Part shown: positions 1 through 5,506 of the stretch, piece by piece
How positions within the stretch are numbered: the stretch's first letter is position 1
Layout of the letters: every line of letters begins with the position of its first letter
Origin: an uncultured Rhodospirillaceae bacterium
GTDB lineage: Bacteria; Pseudomonadota; Alphaproteobacteria; Rhodospirillales; UBA2165
Assembly (NCBI GenBank): GCA_913041095.1
Contig: CAJWIB010000194.1
Coordinates: 1 to 5,506, forward strand
Direction of reading: 5' to 3'
DNA length: 5,506 nt
Notes under the pieces: model-generated
What the model was told of the DNA's origin: nothing
Seen by the model: the letters and a program-made list of their open reading frames with translations, nothing else
Databases searched by the model: none
Translations under genes and position numbers: made by a program

Positions 1-114
1 TATCATGCTAGTTCCTATTTGTGTAGAACTCCGGTTAAGCTCTGCATTTTTCATCAACCTATTAGCCTATTATTCTGGCGTGTCTTTTTTTTGGTGCTCT
101 GCTACATTCGTATC

Positions 115-993
115 ATGCAAGGGAGCAATACCAATCAAGATGATCTGATCTGGCAGATTGAAGCCGGGGTGGATGAGTGTATTGGCGAAACGCCGGTTGA
201 CCGGTTTGCCGAAACGGCGGCATGGCTGGAAAAACACCGAGCACAAAAAAAGCCCGAACAAAATGAAGGGCGGGAACAAAGTCAGGCTTCAAAATCTACT
301 CAAATGTCTCCCCGATCAAGAACGCCGGAAGGCGCGGCTCAGCAACCCTTGCCAGTACCGCCCAGCGGTCAATACTCCGCTCCGAAACGCGCCATTCAAT
401 CGGCTGTTGCTGCCGCCGGAGCATCGAATTCTATTGCTGAGCTTAAGACAGCGGTTGAAAATTTCGAAGACTGTGTACTTAAAAAAACTGCTATGAACAC
501 GGTATTTGCTGATGGTAATCCTCTGGCAAAAATAATGTTCATTGGGGAAGCGCCGGGCGCGGATGAAGACCGCCAAGGCTTACCTTTTGTTGGCGCCAGT
601 GGAAAATTGCTCGACCGCATGTTGGCGTCAATCGAGCTAGATCGCTCGAATTACTACATTACCAATATTGTTTTTTGGCGGCCGCCCGGAAACCGAAACC
701 CAACAACCGGTGAAATAGCCGCCTGCCTGCCTTTTGTTGAGCGCCATATCGAGTTGGTTGATCCTGAAATCCTGGTATTCTTGGGCGGACCGGCGGCAAA
801 AACATTGCTGGACCGCCAAGAAGGTATTACTAAGATGCGTGGCCAATGGTTTGACTATGCAACGCCAAAACTGCCACGACCGGCCCAAGCTATGCCATTT
901 TATCACCCGGCTTATTTATTGCGGTCGCCGTCCCATAAACGTGAAGCCTGGCGCGATATTTTGGAAATTAAGCAAAAAATTGGCCAAGATTGA
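115..993 (+). CDS. udg: Uracil-DNA glycosylase, family 4 (SPO1 DNA polymerase-related)
   Basis: Removes uracil from DNA by cleaving the N-glycosidic bond, the first step of base excision repair in the cytoplasm. With the ATG at 115 the protein has 292 residues. An N-terminal segment (LIWQIEAGVDECIGETPVDRF) precedes a Gln/Pro/Ser-rich, probably flexible linker (about residues 40-95). The glycosylase domain then carries GEAPGADED (144-152, motif 1), LPFVGASGKLLDRML, TNIVFWRPPGNRNP (N184 probably near the active site) and the C-terminal HPAYLLRSP (H264, motif 2). The frame stays open upstream to a TTG at 19, but that would add a hydrophobic stretch with no family match, so ATG 115 is preferred, although no clear Shine-Dalgarno is visible. 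Of the four cysteines that bind the 4Fe-4S cluster in classical family-4 enzymes, only C120 and C204 are in place; the other two positions appear to be F117 and W188. Family is secure; the start is less so. Confidence 0.93.
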   Translation: MQGSNTNQDDLIWQIEAGVDECIGETPVDRFAETAAWLEKHRAQKKPEQNEGREQSQASKSTQMSPRSRTPEGAAQQPLPVPPSGQYSAPKRAIQSAVAAAGASNSIAELKTAVENFEDCVLKKTAMNTVFADGNPLAKIMFIGEAPGADEDRQGLPFVGASGKLLDRMLASIELDRSNYYITNIVFWRPPGNRNPTTGEIAACLPFVERHIELVDPEILVFLGGPAAKTLLDRQEGITKMRGQWFDYATPKLPRPAQAMPFYHPAYLLRSPSHKREAWRDILEIKQKIGQD

Positions 994-1095
994 GCTGAAT
1001 TCAATTGATCTATTGCCAAAAACGGCAGATTTTCATAGGTTGGCCTTAATTTGGACGAGAAATTAGGCGTGATTTTGAGCATTGATTTGTTGGTA

Positions 1096-1125
1096 TTGTC
1101 AGCAGGTTTTTGTTCATTTTTTATA
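1096..1125 (+). promoter_or_regulatory. Candidate sigma-70-like promoter for slt-moaB
   Basis: TTGTCA at 1096-1101 (five of six matches to TTGACA) is followed after 18 bp by TTTATA at 1120-1125, in a T-rich tract 48 bp before the slt start. A shifted -10, TATATT at 1122-1127, would need a 20-bp spacer. The 179-bp gap between udg and slt is AT-rich and the only place for a separate slt promoter. This is a pattern match by eye; AT-rich sequence gives such matches by chance. Confidence 0.35.
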
Positions 1126-1172
1126 TTTTACTGACTAAATACATTTGGCTTTTAAGGGTTTGAACCTGCTCG

Positions 1173-3047
1173 ATGATTTTGAATTTTCCCACTAAAATCC
1201 TAATTGGGAGCGCCTTAGTGGCCCTGAACTTCATGCCAATGGGCATGGATAGTGTTTTTGCTGGGCCAAAACCGGCAAAAGTCGAGGCAACCAAACTCGA
1301 ACCTGTTCAAGAATCCCGAACTGTCCAGCTTTTAAAAGCTGTCAATATTGCTGGCGTTTTGTCGACAACGGATATCAGCCGCTATCGGGTTATTTTCAAG
1401 CTGCAAGATAACGGTGATTGGTGGGCTGCCGATAAAATTATTAAAATTCTGGATGATCGTATTTTGATGGGCCATGTGATGGCGCAGCGCTATCTTCATC
1501 CGACTAAATATCGCTCACGCTATAAAGAACTGAAAGCTTGGCTTGATCAATACGCTGATCATCCGCAGGCGCGTCGCTTGTATAAACTAGCCTTAAAGCG
1601 GCGGCCAAAAAATTGGAAGATGCCAAAGAAACCGACGGGCTCGTTCAATATCGGTTCCGGCCATGATGGCCGCAACCTCGGTTATGAATTTTATAATCCG
1701 CGGCGGAAATTAAATCGCGCCCAGAGCCAGGAGCGCCGGAGGTTGGCACGCCGGATGCGTTACTATCTGCGTAAAGGCTGGACTAAATCTTATAAAAAAC
1801 TGGTGCGCAACAAGCTGGTCAATCAACTGTTTCATCCGGTAGAGCTTGATCGCTCCAAGGCGCGCTTGGCGCAAGGGTATTATGGCGACAACCGGGATCA
1901 ATGGGCCTATGACTGGGCCAATCAAGCAGTTAAGCGATCAGGTAAATATTTGCCGGAAGCCCATTGGACGGCAGCCTTAGCGGCGTGGCGGCTGAAAAAT
2001 TACGATACGTCGCGTCAACATTTTGAAGCGGTATCAACTTCTGCCTACTCCTCACCTTGGCTGGTAACGGCAGGCGCATTTTGGGCTGCCCGGGCCAGCA
2101 TCAGAATTCGCAAACCGGCGCTTTATAATAAGTATTTAACAGCTGCTTCCGCCTATCCGCGGACATTTTACGGTATTTTAGCGCTGCGCTTGCTGGGGCT
2201 TGAAGTCAAATATAATTGGACGCCGCCACCACTGGCCAGAGATGCGCTGTCAGAACTTTCCAAAGCGCCGGGTGGCCGGCGCGCTGTGACGTTACTACAA
2301 ATTGGCGAAGATCACCTAGCGGAGCGCGAATTGCGTATGTTGTTCTCAACGGCCAAACCCGAACTGGCCCACGCGATGATGGCCATAGCGGATCGGGCGA
2401 ATATGCCGTCATTGGCGATGCGGATTGGTAATATGCTGGTAGCGTCGGGATCGAGCCTGTACGATAGTACGGCCTTTCCGGCGCCGGCCTTGCCAACCAA
2501 AAATGGCGAAGTAATTGATCGCTCCTTAATTCTGGCGCTTATACGTCAGGAATCTGGTTTTAACCCCAAAGCAAAAAGCCATCGTGGCGCTCGCGGGTTA
2601 CTGCAATTAATGCCGCGCACCGCAAGCTTTATTGCCAGAGACCGCACACTGCACGGCTCCAAGCGTCAGCGAGATATCCTGTTTGATCCGGAAACCAATG
2701 TTGCGCTCGGTCAAAAGTATATCGATATTTTGATGAAGGATGCGCGGATTAAAGGTGACTTGTTCCGCATGGTGGCGGCCTGGAATGGCGGTCCCGGTAA
2801 TCTCAATAAATGGACCCGCAAAGTAAAACATGATAATGATGCATTGCTGTTTATCGAAAGTATCCCGTCACGTGAAACGCGGATTTTTGTTGAGCGCGTC
2901 TTGACCAATTACTGGATTTATCAAGCGCGGTTTGGCAATCCGACTCTTTCCTTAGATTTGGTGGCTGCCGGTAAATGGCCAAGCTATCAATCTGAAGGTG
3001 AATCTGAAGTGGAAGTCGCCGAAGATGGCAAAAATAACATAAGATAG
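1173..3047 (+). CDS. slt: Soluble lytic murein transglycosylase (Slt70-like, GH23)
   Basis: Periplasmic enzyme that cleaves the MurNAc-GlcNAc bond of peptidoglycan to leave 1,6-anhydro-MurNAc, serving wall turnover and remodelling. The 624-residue protein is close to the 645 of E. coli Slt70. Residues 1-30 look like a Sec signal peptide (Lys8, then a hydrophobic stretch; likely cleavage after VFA-30). The middle, about residues 45-430, is the helical, TPR-like superhelix, with typical pieces such as FWAARA (303-308) and FYGILA (332-337). The SLT catalytic domain spans about 445-600: RQESGFNP with catalytic Glu460, GLLQLMP (475-481), AWNGGPGN (536-543) and the late ETRIFVERVL segment. A short acidic tail (SEGESEVEVAED) ends the protein. 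An in-frame TGA at 1161-1163 makes ATG 1173 the first possible start; AAGGG at 1154-1158 is a rather distant ribosome binding site. moaB follows after 13 bp, so the two are probably co-transcribed. Confidence 0.95.
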   Translation: MILNFPTKILIGSALVALNFMPMGMDSVFAGPKPAKVEATKLEPVQESRTVQLLKAVNIAGVLSTTDISRYRVIFKLQDNGDWWAADKIIKILDDRILMGHVMAQRYLHPTKYRSRYKELKAWLDQYADHPQARRLYKLALKRRPKNWKMPKKPTGSFNIGSGHDGRNLGYEFYNPRRKLNRAQSQERRRLARRMRYYLRKGWTKSYKKLVRNKLVNQLFHPVELDRSKARLAQGYYGDNRDQWAYDWANQAVKRSGKYLPEAHWTAALAAWRLKNYDTSRQHFEAVSTSAYSSPWLVTAGAFWAARASIRIRKPALYNKYLTAASAYPRTFYGILALRLLGLEVKYNWTPPPLARDALSELSKAPGGRRAVTLLQIGEDHLAERELRMLFSTAKPELAHAMMAIADRANMPSLAMRIGNMLVASGSSLYDSTAFPAPALPTKNGEVIDRSLILALIRQESGFNPKAKSHRGARGLLQLMPRTASFIARDRTLHGSKRQRDILFDPETNVALGQKYIDILMKDARIKGDLFRMVAAWNGGPGNLNKWTRKVKHDNDALLFIESIPSRETRIFVERVLTNYWIYQARFGNPTLSLDLVAAGKWPSYQSEGESEVEVAEDGKNNIR

Positions 3048-3060
3048 AAAGTCAAAAATC

Positions 3061-3591
3061 ATGAGCAAAGTTACAGGCGACCGGGATTTTCTGCCGGTCA
3101 ATATTGCTGTCTTGACGGTCTCCGATAGCCGCACTTTAGATGATGATAAATCCGGCGATACACTGGTTGATCGCATCGAAGGTGCAGGCCATGTTGTCAT
3201 TGATCGGGACATCGTCAAAGATGATGTGCCGATTATTGTAGCTCGGCTACAGGCGTGGATCGGCAAAGATGACGTTGATGTTGTGATCTCAACTGGTGGC
3301 ACCGGCGTTACCGGCCGTGATGTCACACCGGAAGCATTTCAATCAGTATATGAGAAAGACATCTCGGGCTTTGGTGAACTGTTCCGCATGCTGAGCTTCG
3401 ATAAAATCGGTACCTCAACCATACAGTCGCGGGCCACCGCAGGCGTTGCCAGCGGTACCTATCTATTCGCCTTGCCCGGCTCACCCGGTGCCTGCAAGGA
3501 TGCCTGGGATGATATCCTGGTCCACCAGCTCGACTACCGCTTCAAACCCTGCAATTTTGTTGAACTGATGTCCCGCCTGACGGAGAAGTAG
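3061..3591 (+). CDS. moaB: Molybdenum cofactor biosynthesis protein MoaB (MoaB/MogA family)
   Basis: Member of the MoaB/MogA fold that binds molybdopterin; MogA-type members adenylylate it with ATP before molybdenum insertion, in the cytoplasm. At 176 residues it matches E. coli MoaB in length and in text: IAVLTVSDSR (15-24), the STGGTGVTGRDVTPE loop (77-91), GFGELFRMLSF (103-113), IGTSTIQSRA (116-125) and ALPGSPGACKDAW (137-149), ending in KPCNF. As I recall the sequences, E. coli MoaB has VKEN and GDQAPE where this protein has VKDD (52-55) and GRDVTPE (85-91); Asp in these places is what MogA uses (Asp49, Asp82). The protein may therefore be a working adenylyltransferase despite its MoaB label. 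The start ATG lies 13 bp after the slt stop, with only a weak AGAAAG (3046-3051) before it. No other Mo-cofactor gene is in view. Confidence 0.92.
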   Translation: MSKVTGDRDFLPVNIAVLTVSDSRTLDDDKSGDTLVDRIEGAGHVVIDRDIVKDDVPIIVARLQAWIGKDDVDVVISTGGTGVTGRDVTPEAFQSVYEKDISGFGELFRMLSFDKIGTSTIQSRATAGVASGTYLFALPGSPGACKDAWDDILVHQLDYRFKPCNFVELMSRLTEK

Positions 3592-3601
3592 AAAAGGTAC
3601 C

Positions 3602-3648
3602 TGGTATCTTTATTACAATGTTAACTTTTACCGCGTTTGAAGATACCA
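3602..3648. terminator. Inverted repeat at the moaB/tctA convergence, possible bidirectional terminator
   Basis: TGGTATCTT (3602-3610) is the perfect reverse complement of AAGATACCA (3640-3648); one G-T and one A-T pair can extend the stem inward, leaving a loop of about 25 bases. It lies just after moaB and covers the last codons and stop of tctA. No run of T follows the stem on either strand and the stem is AT-rich, so it is not a classic intrinsic terminator. The position between converging genes is the main reason to suspect that function. Confidence 0.3.
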
Positions 3649-4628
3649 TCGTAGAACGTATAGATTACAATCAGCAGCAAAATCGTGCCGATCGGGCGGT
3701 CGATCAGGATCAACCACCATTCTTTGTCCTCGAAAATCAATAGAGCGCGGCGCATGTTTTCGTCCGCCAGCGGACCCAAGATTACGGCCAGCACCATCGG
3801 CGCCAATGGAAAGCCAAAGCGATGCAGCACGTAGCCAACTATACCGGCGAAAAACATCAGATAGACATCGAAGTAATTCAAGGCGACAGCAAAGGCGCCC
3901 ATTACGCAAATTGGAATGATCAGCGGCATCAACAGCGTGCGGGGCAGGCTGAACAGTTTGACACAAGGCTTTATCAGCGCGGTCGCCATGCCGTGCATCA
4001 GAAAATTGGCGATGATCAGGCCGATATAAATAAAGAAAATTATGCCGGGATTTTCGGTCTGAATGGTTGGGCCGACAACGACGTTTTTCATCTCGAGTGC
4101 CGCCAAGATCGCTGCCGCTGCCGCATTACCGGGAATACCCAAGGTTAGGGTCGGCAGCATTGAGCCGCCGATATTGGCGTTATTGGCAACTTCGGCGCAG
4201 ACGATGGCTTCGTAGGAGCCTTTGCCCCATTTTTGGCGCTCTTCATCACTGGCCCGGCGGCGACCATTATCATATGACAAGAACGAAGCAACATTGGCCC
4301 CGGCACCCGGAATAGCGCCAATGATGGTGCCGATAATACCGGAGCGGAGCGAGGCCTTGGTATAACCCAGCATCATTTTCATGGGTGGAATGATGCGGCC
4401 AACTTCGCTGGGGATACCGGGTGGACTTTTTTGCGGCAGGACTTTCAATATTTCAGTCAGGCCAAACAAGCCGATCAGCAGGGGAATATAGCTGATACCG
4501 TCCTCCAACACGCACACGCCAAAAATAAAGTGCGGAATACCGTGGATAGCGTCGAGGCCAACAAAGGAGATCAACAAACCAACCCAGCCGGAAATCCAGC
4601 CTTTGAACGGCATATCACCGGCTGACAT
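3621..4628 (-). CDS. tctA: C-terminal two-thirds of TctA as a free-standing ORF
   Basis: This 335-residue frame opens with an ATG directly after the in-frame TAA that breaks tctA. It holds the larger part of the permease: an amphipathic start (MPFKGWISGWVGLLISFVG), the first core repeat around GAIPGAG (104-110) with the following FLSYDNGRR loop, the second around LGIPGNAA (163-170), then several hydrophobic helices and a basic end (FKRGKS). Intact TctA has a further 157 residues before it, including the first membrane helices, so this product alone is unlikely to transport anything. No good ribosome binding site precedes the ATG; the only purine-rich stretch (GGGGGA) ends about 18 bases upstream. 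Expression would need re-initiation after the TAA. Best read as a pseudogene piece, listed because automatic annotation will probably call it as a gene. Confidence 0.55.
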   Translation of the reverse strand: MSAGDMPFKGWISGWVGLLISFVGLDAIHGIPHFIFGVCVLEDGISYIPLLIGLFGLTEILKVLPQKSPPGIPSEVGRIIPPMKMMLGYTKASLRSGIIGTIIGAIPGAGANVASFLSYDNGRRRASDEERQKWGKGSYEAIVCAEVANNANIGGSMLPTLTLGIPGNAAAAAILAALEMKNVVVGPTIQTENPGIIFFIYIGLIIANFLMHGMATALIKPCVKLFSLPRTLLMPLIIPICVMGAFAVALNYFDVYLMFFAGIVGYVLHRFGFPLAPMVLAVILGPLADENMRRALLIFEDKEWWLILIDRPIGTILLLIVIYTFYDGIFKRGKS

Positions 4629-4723
4629 TTAACCGCAAATGGCGATCCCCCACATCGACAGCAGAAACATCTCCCAGGAACGGAACTGCAACGCCAAAAA
4701 CAAAATGGCAGGAATAAAAGCGA

Positions 4724-5098
4724 TCAGGAGAACAATGCCGATCCAGTTGCCCATAAAGGAGCCGACAATGGCCGTGCCGAGTGCCAGACCGCCTTCGCTT
4801 TTTTGGCGAGCTGGTGACCTTCCATCATGGTCGGCACGACATCGGGTGTGCCCGGAATGTTTATCAGTACCGCTGAGATCGCGCCGCCAAAAACACTGCC
4901 GGTATAGACGCCGAGCATAAACATAATAGCGACGTGCTGCGTCATGCCGGTCGACAAACCAATTAATAAGGCCATTGCCATGGTTGTTGAAAGACCTGGC
5001 ATGGCGCCCCAGAGAATACCCAAGGTCACGCCAAGCAGACAGACCCAGATCATCCAAGGTTGAAAAGCGATAGCGAATTGAGCGAGAATTTCTTCCAT
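4724..5098 (-). pseudogene. tctA: N-terminal fragment of TctA ending in a frameshifted tail
   Basis: From ATG 5098 the first 100 residues are a normal TctA amino terminus: a membrane helix around WMIWVCLLGVTLGILWG (15-31), the GAMPGLSTTMAMALLIG segment (31-47), a second helix around IMFMLGVYTGSVFGG (58-72) and LINIPGTPDVVPTMMEGHQLAKK (78-100). After the A6 run the translation continues in the wrong frame (AKAVWHSARPLSAP) for about 24 residues to a stop at 4726-4724, with no family similarity. The truncated product would hold only two or three of the helices. Confidence 0.75.
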
Positions 5099-5104
5099 GA
5101 CTAA

Positions 5105-5110
5105 CTTCTC
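5105..5110 (-). promoter_or_regulatory. Ribosome binding site fixing the tctA start
   Basis: GAGAAG on the minus strand (5110-5105) stands 6 bases before ATG 5098 and overlaps the end of the tctB TGA (5111-5109). It supports 5098 as the start, since the frame is open further upstream into tctB (an ATG-like start at 5179 lies inside tctB). The arrangement suggests translational coupling of tctB and tctA. Confidence 0.65.
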
Positions 5111-5506
5111 ACCCTGAACCCGGCAGGAGAATCTGAAATCCGTCACGGAAAACGACAGCGAGGAAAACGACAATACCAATGGCGACTAAAAAACAATTGA
5201 GTAGCGTTGAGCGCCAAAAAAATCGCAGGATAAAAAAGATCACTGGAATTGAGATTAATTCGAAGCCGAAAAAACGAAAGGTATAAAAACTGGTTGTAAA
5301 GCGCAGATCCATATCCATCAGCCCTAAGACCATGACATAGATAAAAACGACCAGCATCAGCATGAGAGTGCGGCGCGATTCTGGTTCAGTGAGATAATCT
5401 AAAATTGTATTTGTGCCTGTGGATTCAAGCATCGGCTCCCAGCCATAGCGCCGTTTGGTTTTTACCAAAAGACCGATGGCCATCAGAATGAGGCAGACAC
5501 CGGTGA
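5109..5506 (-). CDS. tctB: TctB, TTT transporter small membrane subunit (partial, 5' end outside window)
   Basis: TctB is the small, poorly conserved membrane partner of TctA in tripartite tricarboxylate transporters. About 131 residues are visible; the frame is still open at the right edge (TGVCLILMAIGLLVK before and through the internal ATG at 5483), so that ATG is not the start. Family members have about 150-170 residues, so one N-terminal helix is probably missing. Four hydrophobic segments can be seen: VCLILMAIGLLV, then after a polar loop (about 35 residues) LMLMLVVFIYVMVLGLM, then FGFELISIPVIFFILRFF and NCFLVAIGIVVFLAVVF. The end, VFRDGFQILLPGSG, matches the typical TctB close with a phenylalanine and an LP-G motif. 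The order tctB-tctA and the 10-bp gap are usual for the family; a TctC solute-binding protein would be expected further right. No lesion is seen in this part. Confidence 0.82.
   Translation of the reverse strand, partial: TGVCLILMAIGLLVKTKRRYGWEPMLESTGTNTILDYLTEPESRRTLMLMLVVFIYVMVLGLMDMDLRFTTSFYTFRFFGFELISIPVIFFILRFFWRSTLLNCFLVAIGIVVFLAVVFRDGFQILLPGSG

Larger units (their letters stand above)
3621..5098 (-). pseudogene. tctA: tctA, TTT transporter large permease subunit, disrupted by frameshift and stop
   Basis: TctA is the large inner-membrane subunit (usually about 500 residues, 10-12 helices) of tripartite tricarboxylate transporters, which import carboxylates delivered by a periplasmic TctC protein. 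Translation should start at ATG 5098 (MEEILAQF), 10 bp after the tctB stop. The frame runs 100 residues to AKK at the A6 run (4804-4799), where it shifts; one extra A would continue it as SEGGLALGTAIVG for 56 residues. An in-frame TAA at 4631-4629 then interrupts it, and the rest (335 residues) follows in the same frame with no gap. Mended length is about 492 residues, with the family motifs GAMPGLS, LINIPGTP, IGAIPGAGA and LGIPGNAAAAA all kept. Good preservation outside the two lesions points to recent inactivation or to sequence errors. If both lesions are errors the gene is a normal tctA. Confidence 0.85.

Noticed and set aside
68..73. TATTAT as a -10 box for udg
   Set aside because: No convincing -35 box at 16-18 bp upstream; too weak to list as a promoter.
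19..114. Upstream extension of the glycosylase frame to a TTG at 19, giving a hydrophobic N-terminal segment
   Set aside because: The added residues (about 32) are Phe/Leu-rich with no family counterpart, while the segment after ATG 115 looks like known alphaproteobacterial homologues. It is probably untranslated leader with promoter sequence.
2952..3326. Minus-strand frame of 124 residues over the slt/moaB junction
   Set aside because: It is the antisense shadow of two well supported genes, is Ser/Thr-rich without any recognisable domain and has no family match I know.
3594..3608. GGTACC / GGTATC near-repeat after moaB as an intrinsic terminator
   Set aside because: The two copies can pair only with a mismatch and too small a loop; the TTTT run on the minus strand is inside this short element, not after a stable stem.
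3822..4148. Plus-strand frames inside tctA (3822-4148, 4067-4315, 4431-4625)
   Set aside because: Arg/Gln-rich antisense translations of a membrane protein gene with no motif; typical shadows.
4629..5057. Minus-strand frame of 142 residues as a separate gene
   Set aside because: Its last 56 residues are the shifted TctA middle segment; the earlier part is the wrong frame of the TctA amino-terminal coding sequence.

Overview
The window looks like an ordinary chromosomal segment of an alphaproteobacterium with mid-range GC. The evidence is the style of the uracil-DNA glycosylase (N-terminal VDECIGETPVDRF segment, WRPPGNR motif), the alphaproteobacterial type of soluble lytic transglycosylase, and the order glycosylase - transglycosylase - moaB, which I recall as a common alphaproteobacterial neighbourhood. 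The genus cannot be named from this sequence alone.

Layout. Three plus-strand genes fill the left 3.6 kb: a family-4 uracil-DNA glycosylase (115-993), a 179-bp AT-rich gap with a candidate promoter, a secreted Slt70-like lytic transglycosylase (1173-3047), and, 13 bp further on, a MoaB/MogA-type molybdenum cofactor protein (3061-3591). From the right edge, on the minus strand, runs a tripartite tricarboxylate transporter (TTT) unit: the 3' part of tctB (5506-5109), then tctA (5098-3621). The two groups converge on a 29-bp gap at 3592-3620. A 9-bp inverted repeat starts in that gap and reaches across the tctA stop codon.

The main anomaly is tctA. Its reading frame has two independent lesions: a one-base frameshift at a run of six A (4799-4804) and an in-frame TAA at 4629-4631. 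Restoring both gives a protein of about 492 residues, the normal size for TctA, with all recognisable family motifs. It therefore looks like a recently inactivated gene, or a sequence with two errors, rather than an old relic. The visible part of tctB is intact, so the transporter would lack its large membrane subunit unless the lesions are artefacts or are suppressed.

Functionally the genes are unrelated: DNA uracil repair, peptidoglycan turnover in the periplasm, molybdopterin cofactor synthesis, and carboxylate uptake. I found no CRISPR array, RNA gene, insertion sequence, phage or defence gene, and nothing I would call a new biological system. The points worth a second look are the broken tctA, the incomplete set of iron-sulfur cysteines in the glycosylase, and the MogA-like aspartates in the MoaB protein.
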